From: Verrucomicrobiia bacterium
Lineage (GTDB): Bacteria > Verrucomicrobiota > Verrucomicrobiia > Verrucomicrobiales > Akkermansiaceae
DNA: 44,382 nucleotides
NCBI GenBank assembly: GCA_030430455.1
Contig: JAUIJB010000025.1
Location: forward strand, 1-44,382
Direction of reading: 5' to 3'
The position numbers were made by a program, and so were the translations under genes. This document shows, in pieces, positions 7,076 through 15,196 of this stretch. Positions within the stretch are counted from its first letter, which is position 1; the number at the start of each line of letters is the position of its first letter. Under the pieces are notes generated by a model that saw only the letters and a program-made list of their open reading frames with translations, was not told the DNA's origin and made no database searches.

Positions 7076-8161
7076 ATGACCTTGCTGGTGATCTACGTCC
7101 TGGTGGCGCTGGGATTCTCGTTCCTGTGTTCGCTCCTGGAGTCCACGCTGCTGACGGTGACGCCGTCGTCGATCCAGGCCGCCAAGCAGGCCGGCAAGGG
7201 CTGGGCGACGGGCTTCGAGCGGCTCAAGGCGGACATCGAGAAGCCGCTGTCGGCCATCCTGACCCTCAACACCGTGGCGCACACGATGGGGTCCACCGGT
7301 GCCGGGGCGCAGTATGCCAAGGTCTTCGGCGACGCCACCGGGGGCATCTTCGCCGGCGCGCTGACCCTGGCGGTACTGGTTTTCACCGAGATCATCCCGA
7401 AGACGCTCGGGGCGCGCTACGCCGGGTTCTTCTCGCCCTTCACGGCATGGATCCTGCCATGGATGCAGCACATCCTCGCGCCACTGGTGTGGTTGTGCCG
7501 CCAGATCACGCGGCTGATCACCTTCGGCCGCGCCCACGAGGCGCCGCGGCACCGCGAGGAGCTGCTGGCGGTGGCGCAGCTCGGCGAGCGCGAGGGCGCG
7601 CTGGACAACCGCGAGGGCACCATGGTGCGCAACCTCCTCAAGCTCGACGAGTTCCGGGTCGACGACATCATGACGCCGTGGACGGTGATGGTGGTGTTGC
7701 CGGAGACGATGACGCTGAACGAGTTTCCGCAGGCTCTGGGCGACACGCCCTTCTCGCGGATCCCGGTCCACGGCAAGACCCGCGACCAGATCGACGGCTT
7801 CGTGATCCGTTCGGAAGTGCTGCTGGCCGGGATGAAGGGTCAGGGGGACGAGACGCTCGAGGCCTTCCGGCGCCCGCTCGAGGCGGTGCCGAGCGGGGTG
7901 AAGCTCGACCGCCTGTTTCGCCAGATGCTTCGTGAGCACCATCACATGATGCTGGTGGTCAACGAATTCGGCACGGTGGTCGGGCTGGTCACCCTGGAGG
8001 ACGTGCTGGAGACCATCATGGGCGTGGAGATCATCGACGAGTCCGACGAAATCGCCGACCTGCAGTCGTGGGCGCGCGACCTGTGGCGCCGGCGCGCCGA
8101 GCGGATGGGCCTGAAGCTCGACGAACCGAAGGCGTCCCGGGTCGAGTCCGATCCCGAGTGA
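7076..8161 (+). CDS. CNNM/CorC-type transmembrane protein with CBS domain pair
   Basis: Starting at ATG 7076, the 361-residue product has an N-terminal DUF21 membrane domain (about 1-150) with several helices and the family motif EIIPKTLGARYA. A CBS pair follows (about 185-310; VDDIMTPWTVMVVLP, then GFVIRSEVLL, and HHMMLVVNEFGTVVGLVTLEDVLETIMG). Relatives such as CorC/HlyC and mammalian CNNM act in magnesium or cobalt efflux, and the CBS pair senses adenine nucleotides. The usual C-terminal CorC domain is missing; a short charged tail ends the protein. An upstream in-frame extension to 6983 is low-complexity and was not used. The gene converges on rapA. Confidence 0.88.
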   Translation: MTLLVIYVLVALGFSFLCSLLESTLLTVTPSSIQAAKQAGKGWATGFERLKADIEKPLSAILTLNTVAHTMGSTGAGAQYAKVFGDATGGIFAGALTLAVLVFTEIIPKTLGARYAGFFSPFTAWILPWMQHILAPLVWLCRQITRLITFGRAHEAPRHREELLAVAQLGEREGALDNREGTMVRNLLKLDEFRVDDIMTPWTVMVVLPETMTLNEFPQALGDTPFSRIPVHGKTRDQIDGFVIRSEVLLAGMKGQGDETLEAFRRPLEAVPSGVKLDRLFRQMLREHHHMMLVVNEFGTVVGLVTLEDVLETIMGVEIIDESDEIADLQSWARDLWRRRAERMGLKLDEPKASRVESDPE

Positions 8162-8213
8162 GGGTGGGTTCCGGGCGGGGTGGCCCGGGGCGGCGAGTGC
8201 GGCGGGAGGGACC

Positions 8214-10943
8214 TCAGCTGCGCCAGACCAGGCGGATGGCGTCGAGCCGGAGCCGCGTCGAGTCGAGCGCGGCGGCGGTCTCCCTGGCGGCCACGCGGAG
8301 TGCCTCGATTTCGCCCGGGCGGATCCCGGGGTTGCGCGTGGCGAGGTCCTCGAGGCGCTGAATGTCGCGCTCGAAGGCCTCGCGGGCTGCCCCGGCGGCC
8401 TGGCAGGAATGGCTTGCCGCCCGGGTCCCGGCGAGCGTCCTCGCCGCCTCGAGCATGGCGGGCAGGATCTCGCGGCGGAAGCGGTCCTGGCCGACGAGCG
8501 GCCGGGGGTCGCCGGGCTGGAGCCGGGCGGGCGCCAGCTTACCGGCGAACTCGTCGCCGCGATGGTCGATGACGACCCGGACGGGCGTCGGCGGCAGGAA
8601 GCGGTCGAGGTGGAGGCGGTTCGGGGCGAGGACCTCGAGGACGAACACGGCTTCGAGCAGGATGCCCTTGCCCTCGCCGGTCTTCCAGTGGACGAAGCTG
8701 GCGTTGCCGGTCTGGCCGTCGAGGAGCTGCTCCAGCGCGTCGCGGAACAGCGGGTGGTCGGCGGTGAGGAAGGCGAGGTCCTCGCGGGCCAGCGCGGTGG
8801 CGCGGTCGAAGGTGGCGGAGAGCCCCTCCTCGGGCAGGCCGGCGAAGGCCTCGCTGAGGCGCTGGCCGCGGCGGAACAGGTGGCAGCGCGGCGCGAGGTC
8901 GGTGACGTCGAGGCCGAGGTGGTCGAAGAGCCGGACGACGAAGCGCTCGAAGCGCGGGTCGGCATCGGCCTGCCCGATCGCCTCGATCAGCTCCGCGGAT
9001 CGTTCGGGGTCCGGCGCGCCGAGCTCGAGCAGGCGGTCATGGCCGCGGCCGAGCTCGGCCGCGACCTCGTCGCGGAGGGCGCGGCTGCGGGCGAGGAAGT
9101 CCTCGAAGGCGGACTCACCGGAGGCGCCGGCCGGGTCGGCGGGGTCGAGCTGCTCGAGTTCGGGCAGCAGCCGCTCGGCCAGGGCGGTGGCGCCCTTGAG
9201 GGGGCGCGAGAAGGCGTCGAGGCCCTCGTGGAGCCAGCGCGCGTGGCGCTCGGATTCACTATGGACGCCGTAGGGGACGTGGATGCGGATGGTCTCGGTC
9301 TGGCCGATCCGGTCGAGCCGGCCGATGCGCTGCTCGAGCACCTCGGGGTCGCGCGGCAGGCCGAAGAGGACGAGGTGGTGGGCGAACTGGAAGTTGCGCC
9401 CCTCGCTGCCGATCTCCGAGCAGATCAGGATCCGCGCGCCCTCGGGGTCGGCGAACCAGGCCGCGTTGCGGTCGCGCTGGACCAGGCCGAGGTCCTCGTG
9501 GAACAGCGCGGACTCGACATGGAGTTGCTCGAGCAGCCTCTCCTGCACGGTCATGGCGGCCTCCGGCGTGTGGGTGATGAGCAGGACCTTCTCGGCCTCG
9601 TCGAGCTCGCGCAGCAGGCCGGCGAGCCAGCGGTAGGGCGAGGCGCCCTCGGGCAGCGGGTGAAGGATCGGACGGCGCTCGGGGAAGCCGCTGAGCCGGT
9701 CGCGGGTGTTGCGGAAGAACGCGCGGCCGGTGCCGAAGGAGTCGATGAGCTCGGCGACGAGCGGGGCGCGGGCGTTCTCGTCGCCCGCGCGCAGCGCGGC
9801 GAGGTGGGAGCCGGCGCGGGGTGAGCGTGCGGCGAATTCGCCGACGTCCGCGGGGATCTCGCCGGCCTCGAGCGCCTCGATGACCTCGGCGAGCGGGGCG
9901 TAGGACGCGGCCTCGGCGAGGAACTCGTCGAGGCCGGCGTAGCGCGCGGGGTCGAGCAGGCGCAGGCGGGCGAAGTGGCCCTCGGGGCCGAGCTGGCGCG
10001 GGGTGGCGGTCAGCAGCAGCAGCGAGGGGACGATGGCGGCCAGGGCCTCGACCGCGGCATAGGCCGGCGAGGCCTCCTCGGCGGACCATTCGAGGTGATG
10101 GGCCTCGTCGACGACCAGCAGGTCGAAGCCGGCGTCGCGGGCCTGCCGGGCGCGGTCCGGCGCGTTGGCCAGGAAGTCGGTGGAGGCGAGGATGAGCTGG
10201 CTGTCGAGGAAGGGGTTGGCGTCGGGGTCGTGGGCCTCGATCGATGAGCAACGGCCTTCGTCGTAGATCGCGAAGAGCAGGTTGAAGCGCCGCAGCATCT
10301 CGACGAACCACTGGTGGAGGAGGGGCTCGGGAACCAGCACGAGGATCCGGTCGGCGCGGCCGGTCAGGTGGAGGCGGTGGAGGATGAGGCAGGCCTCGAT
10401 GGTCTTGCCGAGGCCGACCTCGTCGGCGAGCAGCACGCGCGGCTGGAGCCGCCCGGCGGTCTCGGCGACGATGGCGAGCTGGTGGGGGATCAGGTCGATG
10501 CGGGCACCGCGGAAGCCGCGGGCCGACGAACGTCGGATCCGCGCGTTCCAGGCCTGCGCGCGGAGCCGCAGGTCGAAGTCGCGCGGGTGGTCGGTCAGGC
10601 CGGCGAGGAGCCGCTTTTCGGGGCGGATGAAGCTGAGCGAGTCGAGCAGTTCGCCCTCGGGGAGCCGGTGGTCGTCGCCGCGGTAGACGAGCAGGCCGTC
10701 GCCTCCGTCGTCCTCGTCGACGGCGGTCACCGTGAAGGGGGTGCCGTCGCGGCCGGTGACCTCGTCGCCGACGCTGAAGCGCACGCGGACGAGCGGGGCG
10801 GAGTCGAGGGCGTAGAGCCGGGTTTCCTCGGCGGCGGGGAAGCGGATGCGCGCGGTGTTGCCCTCGACCTCCTCGACCCGGCCGAGGCCGAGGGCGGGTT
10901 CGGAGGTGGAGATCCATCGTTGGCCGGGGACCGGGCGCTGCAT
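8214..10943 (-). CDS. rapA: RapA-like SNF2 helicase, RNA polymerase recycling factor
   Basis: This 909-residue protein is slightly shorter than E. coli RapA (968). The N-terminal beta-rich part (about 1-110, starting PGQRWISTSEPALGLG) matches the Tudor-like domains that contact RNA polymerase. The SNF2 motor carries LLADEVGLGKT (motif I), DLLVVDEAHH (II), LLLTATP (III) and EQRIGRLDRIGQ (VI). After it come the RapA-specific region and a C-terminal domain with VVIDHRGDEF. RapA frees RNA polymerase stalled after transcription. The gene is transcribed alone toward the convergent CBS gene. Upstream of its start lie the tandem palindromic repeats at 11070. Identification is strong. Confidence 0.94.
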   Translation of the reverse strand: MQRPVPGQRWISTSEPALGLGRVEEVEGNTARIRFPAAEETRLYALDSAPLVRVRFSVGDEVTGRDGTPFTVTAVDEDDGGDGLLVYRGDDHRLPEGELLDSLSFIRPEKRLLAGLTDHPRDFDLRLRAQAWNARIRRSSARGFRGARIDLIPHQLAIVAETAGRLQPRVLLADEVGLGKTIEACLILHRLHLTGRADRILVLVPEPLLHQWFVEMLRRFNLLFAIYDEGRCSSIEAHDPDANPFLDSQLILASTDFLANAPDRARQARDAGFDLLVVDEAHHLEWSAEEASPAYAAVEALAAIVPSLLLLTATPRQLGPEGHFARLRLLDPARYAGLDEFLAEAASYAPLAEVIEALEAGEIPADVGEFAARSPRAGSHLAALRAGDENARAPLVAELIDSFGTGRAFFRNTRDRLSGFPERRPILHPLPEGASPYRWLAGLLRELDEAEKVLLITHTPEAAMTVQERLLEQLHVESALFHEDLGLVQRDRNAAWFADPEGARILICSEIGSEGRNFQFAHHLVLFGLPRDPEVLEQRIGRLDRIGQTETIRIHVPYGVHSESERHARWLHEGLDAFSRPLKGATALAERLLPELEQLDPADPAGASGESAFEDFLARSRALRDEVAAELGRGHDRLLELGAPDPERSAELIEAIGQADADPRFERFVVRLFDHLGLDVTDLAPRCHLFRRGQRLSEAFAGLPEEGLSATFDRATALAREDLAFLTADHPLFRDALEQLLDGQTGNASFVHWKTGEGKGILLEAVFVLEVLAPNRLHLDRFLPPTPVRVVIDHRGDEFAGKLAPARLQPGDPRPLVGQDRFRREILPAMLEAARTLAGTRAASHSCQAAGAAREAFERDIQRLEDLATRNPGIRPGEIEALRVAARETAAALDSTRLRLDAIRLVWRS

Positions 10944-11030
10944 GCGGGTGGGTAGGGGCTGCGCGGAGGAATCGCAAGGGTGCTTGCGTCGCAGGGCCGG
11001 GTTCGCTCGTCAGGCGGTGGCGGGTAGGCG

Positions 11031-11065
11031 AGTGAAAAGTAAAAAGTAGAAAGTAAAAAGTGGCC
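11031..11065 (+). repeat. AGTNNNN heptad array, five units
   Basis: AGTGAAA, AGTAAAA, AGTAGAA, AGTAAAA and AGTGGCC are in exact 7-bp register, ending five bases before the first copy of the 85-bp palindromic element. The same order (heptads, then element) recurs at 25059. Confidence 0.75.
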
Positions 11066-11069
11066 GGGA

Positions 11070-11249
11070 GGCGGAGCGCCGACTGCGGTCGGCGGTGTGG
11101 TGGGGCGGCGGAGTGAAAGGGTGCTTCGGGGCAGGCTGAAGCCTGCGGTCCGATGGCCGAGTGGATCGGAGCGCCGACTTCAGTCGGCTGAGAGGTGAGG
11201 AGGTGGAGCGGGAGGGTGCTTCGGGGCAGGCTGAAGCCTGAGGTCCGAT
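11070..11249 (+). repeat. 85-bp palindromic element, tandem dimer (copies 1 and 2)
   Basis: Copy 2 (11165-11249) runs from ATCGGA to TCCGAT and contains the palindromes GCCGACTTCAGTCGGC (11173-11188) and GCAGGCTGAAGCCTGA (11226-11241, one end mismatch). Copy 1 (11070-11154) has GCCGACTGCGGTCGGC (11078-11093) and GCAGGCTGAAGCCTGC (11131-11146). Both palindromes are displaced by exactly 95 bp between copies, giving a tandem duplication with a 10-bp linker. The design resembles REP/REPIN-type or MITE-like elements. Confidence 0.9.
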
Positions 11250-11344
11250 GGGGGGAGTGCCGATTCGTTGTCGTCCTTGTTCTCGAGCAGCGCGTTCGGA
11301 TCGAGGACGAGGGACGAGAACGATCACGAGGGACGAGGCCCTGT

Positions 11345-11381
11345 ACAGAAAAAGGCCGCCGGGGTCCCACCCCCGGCGGCC
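11345..11381 (-). terminator. Strong Rho-independent terminator
   Basis: On the minus strand a perfect 11-bp stem, GGCCGCCGGGG/CCCCGGCGGCC (11371-11381 with 11354-11364) with a 6-nt loop, is followed by five T (11353-11349). It faces transcripts arriving from the right, so it ends either the large secreted dehydrogenase gene (stop at 11575) or a separate small RNA. Confidence 0.85.
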
Positions 11382-11485
11382 GATATCATCGTCAACCTGG
11401 CTCTCACATGGAGGGGGCCTGCGTTGACAACGTGCTGTTCACCCTTACGTGAAGACTGGCTGGTTGGTTGAGTGCCCGTCTTCTG
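11349..11485 (-). ncRNA. Candidate structured small RNA upstream of the terminator
   Basis: About 190 bp separate the stop at 11575 from the terminator, and this stretch is structured. On the minus strand GAAGAC (11483-11478) pairs with GTCTTC (11456-11451), and TTGTCAAC (11430-11423) pairs with GTTGACGA (11396-11389) with one G-U pair. A TTGAAC box lies near 11510-11515, with a poor -10 match (CATAAC). The RNA would be about 130 nt. It lacks the conserved SRP, tmRNA and RNase P motifs. It could instead be a structured 3' UTR. Confidence 0.45.
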
Positions 11486-11574
11486 TAGGTTATGACCGCT
11501 AAGCACCCCAAATGTTCAAATCCTGCGAAATTTTTCGCCGGATTTGACGGGGGTGAGCGGGGTCGGCGGAGGGT

Positions 11575-14500
11575 TCAGCGCTCCTCGACCACGGCGCGGT
11601 AGAATCCGGCGGGGCCGGGGTCGGATTCGCTGAGCTCGTGGACCTCGGTGGGGTTGCGCGGCAGGCCGTCGTTGCCGGGCACGTCCCAGCGCGACCAGCT
11701 GCCGAGGTCGGGCGAGTGCTCGATGACCACCGAGCGGTTGCCGAGGCCGCTGTAGCTGACCGTGCCCGGTTGGCTCCGGTCGAGCAGCAGCTCCCAGCGG
11801 CTGGCGCGATCGAGCGGGGCGGTGTTCTGCAGCCACTCCTCGTGGTTGCTGCGGCCGTCGCCATCGGGGTCCTCGCCGGGCTCGCCCTCGGGCGAGCTGT
11901 CGTCGCCGAAGCGGGCGATGCGCCAGTCGCTGTAGCTGACCTCGCCGGTGGCCTCCTCGGTGATCCACTCGGTGAGCAGGGCGATGCCCTCGGGGTCGTG
12001 GAGGTTGGAGTCGATCGGCGGCATGCGGCTGTAGCCGTTGGTCTCGGCGATGCGGCTGAGGATGATCGAGCGCGACGGCTCGCCCGGGACGACGTAGCGG
12101 TCGGCGGGGTCGAGCGGGTTGTCGGCGAGCTCGTTGATCAGGCGGGTCTGGTCGAGGGTGAGCTCGTGGCGCGCGTCCCAGGGGTTGCCGGGCACACCGC
12201 CGCCCGGGCGGTGGCAGTAGTCGCAGTTGGCGGCGAGGTAGGACCGCACCCGCGCCTCGAGCGAGTAGGTGGTGTCGTCCGGCTTGACCAGGCGGGGCAG
12301 GACGGCGGTGTCGCCGGGGTCGGAGTCGAGGTAGCCCACGGTGGCGAGCAGCTCGAGGAAGTTGCCACCAAGCTCGTGGTAGTGGCCGTCGTGGTTCAGC
12401 TGGCGGGTGTTGAACGAAAGCGCGTGCCCCGCGGCCGGGTTGTGGCAGCGGGCGCACTCGGCCCGGCTCGGGATGTGCCAGGTCTGCTCGCGCGGCTGGC
12501 CGTCGGCCGTGACTGTGAAGCTGAAGTCGACGCCCTCCGCCGGGGCCAGCACGGCCTCGGTGCCGGCGGAGTTCCAGCGGTAGGAGACGCCGTAGTTGCC
12601 GTCGGCGGTCTTGACGATCAGGCGGGTCTCGAGCGGGAAGCCGGACTCCGGGTCGCTGTCGTCCTGCAGCATCTCGAAGTGCTTCACCCAGATCGCGCCG
12701 GTGGGATGCGTCCAGTTCCCCTCGGCGGAGAAGCCGAAGATGTCGCTGGTGTTCGAGATCATGAACCAACGCTGCTTGACGGCGTCGTCGGTCCAGAAGC
12801 GCAGGTTGACGTCGTAGGGGACCAGACCGGGGTTGGGCACCAGGTTGGCCGAGTCGCTGAGGTCGGAGAACATGCCGGTGTCGGCGAGATGGCGCGGGAA
12901 GCCGTCATCGACGTCCTGGTCGACGATCCGCAGCAGGCGTCCGTCGCCGTAGTCGACCGCGAGGGTGTCGCCGTTCGAGGGGTCGGTGCCGAAGGCGGCG
13001 ATGTTGGCCTCGCCGAGGATGCGCTCGACGGTCGGTCCGATGTCGGGGTCGTCGATCCAGCTCCACACGTTGCCGCTGTTGAAGTCGGCGAAGAGGTAGT
13101 GGCCGTAGAGCGAGGCGACGCGGTCGCCGCGGTGGACCACGCCGCCGGTCACCGAGTTGCCCTGGAACTCGCCGTTGCCGTGGGCGTAGGCGTAGAGCGG
13201 TTCGGTAAGGGTGGCGTCGCCCTCGCCGGCGCCGTCGATCAGCTGGCCGGCGCGCGACCCGGGGATGTCGCCCTCGCGCCAGGACCAGCCGTGGTTCGAG
13301 CCGAGGGTGACGAGGGTGATCTCCTCGCGCTGGTCCTGTCCGACGTCGCCGCAGATCAGGTCGCCGGTGACGGGGTCGAAGCTGAAGCGCCAGGGGTTGC
13401 GGAAGCCGACCGCGTAGAACTCGGTGCGGACGTCGGCCGGGTCGATGTCGCCGGCCGGGGCGATGCTCCGGCCGTTGAAGCTGGAGGCGGCGGCCCAGGG
13501 ATTGTCGGCGGGGACCTCGTAGAGCGCCGCGCCGTCGTGGAGGACGACCGACGGGTGCGGGTTCGGCGGCAGGTTGCCGTCGTCGGGGACGCCGTCCTCG
13601 AGGTCGACGTCGATGCGGATGATCGACGACCAGAACTGGCCGTCGATGTGCTGGCTGTTGCCGATGCTGTCGTTCTGCGCGCCCTCGTCGCCCCAGCTCA
13701 TGTAGAGGTAGCCGTCGGGCCCGAAGTGGAGGTCGCCGCCGTTGTGGTTCGGCTGGACGTTGGTCTGCTCGATGAGCACCTGCTCGGTGGCGCCGGCGGC
13801 GGTGTTGTCGGAGGGATCCGGATCGATCCAGCGCGACAGCCGCTGGTGGCGGGTGCCGTTGATGAGCAGGTCGTAGACGGTGAAGAACCAGCCGTTGTCG
13901 GCGTAGTCCGGGTGGAAGGCGGCGGCGAGCAGGCCGCACTCGCTGGTGGTGGTGAAGGACTCGCCGCTGCGGGCGTTGACGATCCCGTCGACGTTGAGGA
14001 AGAGGACCTTGCCGGGCGAGGCGGCGGTGACGTCGGGGATGAGCTCGAGGTCGCCGGTCTTTTCGCAGACCCACAGGCGCCGGCTATCGCCCGGGGCGGA
14101 GCGCACCGCGACGGGCTCGCTGAAGCTGACGCCCGGGAATGCGTCCTCGAAGGCGATCGACTCGGCCGGCGGGTCGAGCGGCACGGTGGAGGTCGTCTGG
14201 GGCAGGCGCAGGGCGTCGCTGATGGTGAGGTCGAGGGTGGTGGTGGCGGCTTCGCCGGCCTGGTCGCGGATCTCGTAGCTCAACTGGTCGCCGCCCACCG
14301 TTGTTCCGGTGTGGGTGTAGACGATGCGGTCGTGGTCGAGGTCGAGGGTATAACTTCCGGCGGCCGGGTCCGAGACGACCTGCAGGGTCGACGGGTCGAG
14401 GTCGCCGCGGCCGTTCGGGTCGCGGTCGTTGGCGAGGACGTTGACGGCGATGGTGTCGCCGATGCCGAGGGTCACGCTGTCCGTGTTCGCGTCCGGCGGA

Positions 14501-15093
14501 AGGTTCTGCCACTCGCTGAGCTGGCTGCCGGGGATGTAGCTGCGGGCCTGCCCGGGGTAGGACCAGGCGACGCCGAGGTTGTCGCCGACGGCGCCCTCCT
14601 TGTGGAGGGCCTCGATGAAGTAGTATTCGCCGGCGACCAGCGGGATCGTCGTCGACTGCTGCTCGGGAAACTTGTTCCACTCGCCGTCGTCGGTCCAATC
14701 CGGGACGCTGGCGACGAGCACGCGATCCCCGGGGTAGCGGGAGGTGCTGAGCCACAGCTCGCAGTTGTCGTCGCCGTGGATCCAGAAGGTGTAGTCGCCG
14801 CTCACCGGGGCGTGGACCCAGCCGAACATCCGCGTGCCGAAGTTCTCGCCGCGGCTGACGGGGGCGTGGAAGCTGCTGCTGGTGGTCGCGACATCGGGCG
14901 ACTCGGGGTAGTCGGTGTCGCCGGTCAGGTCGGCGACGGCGGTGCCGCCGATGCCGTACCACTCGTGGCGGGTGATCGCGCCGGTCGGGGGCGGGGCGGC
15001 GAGCGAGCTTGCCGCGAGGGCAAGGAGGAGGGTGGGGATAAGGGGGCAAGGGTGAAGGAATGGCCCGGACTTCATGCGGCGCCAACCAAGCAT
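11575..15093 (-). CDS. Secreted PA14 / PQQ-type sugar dehydrogenase / diheme cytochrome c fusion
   Basis: The product has about 1172 residues from ATG 15093, which follows GGAGG by 10 bases; ATG 15075 is an alternative. A signal peptide (TLLLALAASSLAA) is followed by a PA14-like carbohydrate-binding domain (FGWVHAPVSGDYTFWIHGDD), an Ig/cadherin-like segment (VNVLANDRDPNG) and a glucose/sorbosone-dehydrogenase beta-propeller (about 300-740; NHNGGDLHFGPDGYLYMSWG, GFRNPWRFSFDP). Next comes a c-type cytochrome region with two heme sites, CARCH near 877 and CDYCH near 955, then a calcium-type loop DPDGDGRSNHEEWL. It probably oxidises a sugar or alcohol in the periplasm and passes electrons to its own hemes. 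The heme part resembles the SO2930-type diheme family. Substrate unknown. Confidence 0.88.
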   Translation of the reverse strand: MLGWRRMKSGPFLHPCPLIPTLLLALAASSLAAPPPTGAITRHEWYGIGGTAVADLTGDTDYPESPDVATTSSSFHAPVSRGENFGTRMFGWVHAPVSGDYTFWIHGDDNCELWLSTSRYPGDRVLVASVPDWTDDGEWNKFPEQQSTTIPLVAGEYYFIEALHKEGAVGDNLGVAWSYPGQARSYIPGSQLSEWQNLPPDANTDSVTLGIGDTIAVNVLANDRDPNGRGDLDPSTLQVVSDPAAGSYTLDLDHDRIVYTHTGTTVGGDQLSYEIRDQAGEAATTTLDLTISDALRLPQTTSTVPLDPPAESIAFEDAFPGVSFSEPVAVRSAPGDSRRLWVCEKTGDLELIPDVTAASPGKVLFLNVDGIVNARSGESFTTTSECGLLAAAFHPDYADNGWFFTVYDLLINGTRHQRLSRWIDPDPSDNTAAGATEQVLIEQTNVQPNHNGGDLHFGPDGYLYMSWGDEGAQNDSIGNSQHIDGQFWSSIIRIDVDLEDGVPDDGNLPPNPHPSVVLHDGAALYEVPADNPWAAASSFNGRSIAPAGDIDPADVRTEFYAVGFRNPWRFSFDPVTGDLICGDVGQDQREEITLVTLGSNHGWSWREGDIPGSRAGQLIDGAGEGDATLTEPLYAYAHGNGEFQGNSVTGGVVHRGDRVASLYGHYLFADFNSGNVWSWIDDPDIGPTVERILGEANIAAFGTDPSNGDTLAVDYGDGRLLRIVDQDVDDGFPRHLADTGMFSDLSDSANLVPNPGLVPYDVNLRFWTDDAVKQRWFMISNTSDIFGFSAEGNWTHPTGAIWVKHFEMLQDDSDPESGFPLETRLIVKTADGNYGVSYRWNSAGTEAVLAPAEGVDFSFTVTADGQPREQTWHIPSRAECARCHNPAAGHALSFNTRQLNHDGHYHELGGNFLELLATVGYLDSDPGDTAVLPRLVKPDDTTYSLEARVRSYLAANCDYCHRPGGGVPGNPWDARHELTLDQTRLINELADNPLDPADRYVVPGEPSRSIILSRIAETNGYSRMPPIDSNLHDPEGIALLTEWITEEATGEVSYSDWRIARFGDDSSPEGEPGEDPDGDGRSNHEEWLQNTAPLDRASRWELLLDRSQPGTVSYSGLGNRSVVIEHSPDLGSWSRWDVPGNDGLPRNPTEVHELSESDPGPAGFYRAVVEER

Positions 15094-15196
15094 GGAAACG
15101 GGGCCTCCGCACGCGGACAATTCGCGCCCGGTGGCGCATGGCGGGGTCCCGACACCTTCGACACCCCCATCCTCCCGTGGTCCCGTGGACGCGGTC

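Noticed and set aside
11349..11515. Signal recognition particle RNA, tmRNA or RNase P RNA
   Set aside because: The length and end pairing suggested SRP RNA, but the conserved GGAAG tetraloop region with AGCAGCC is absent, as are the tmRNA and RNase P core motifs.
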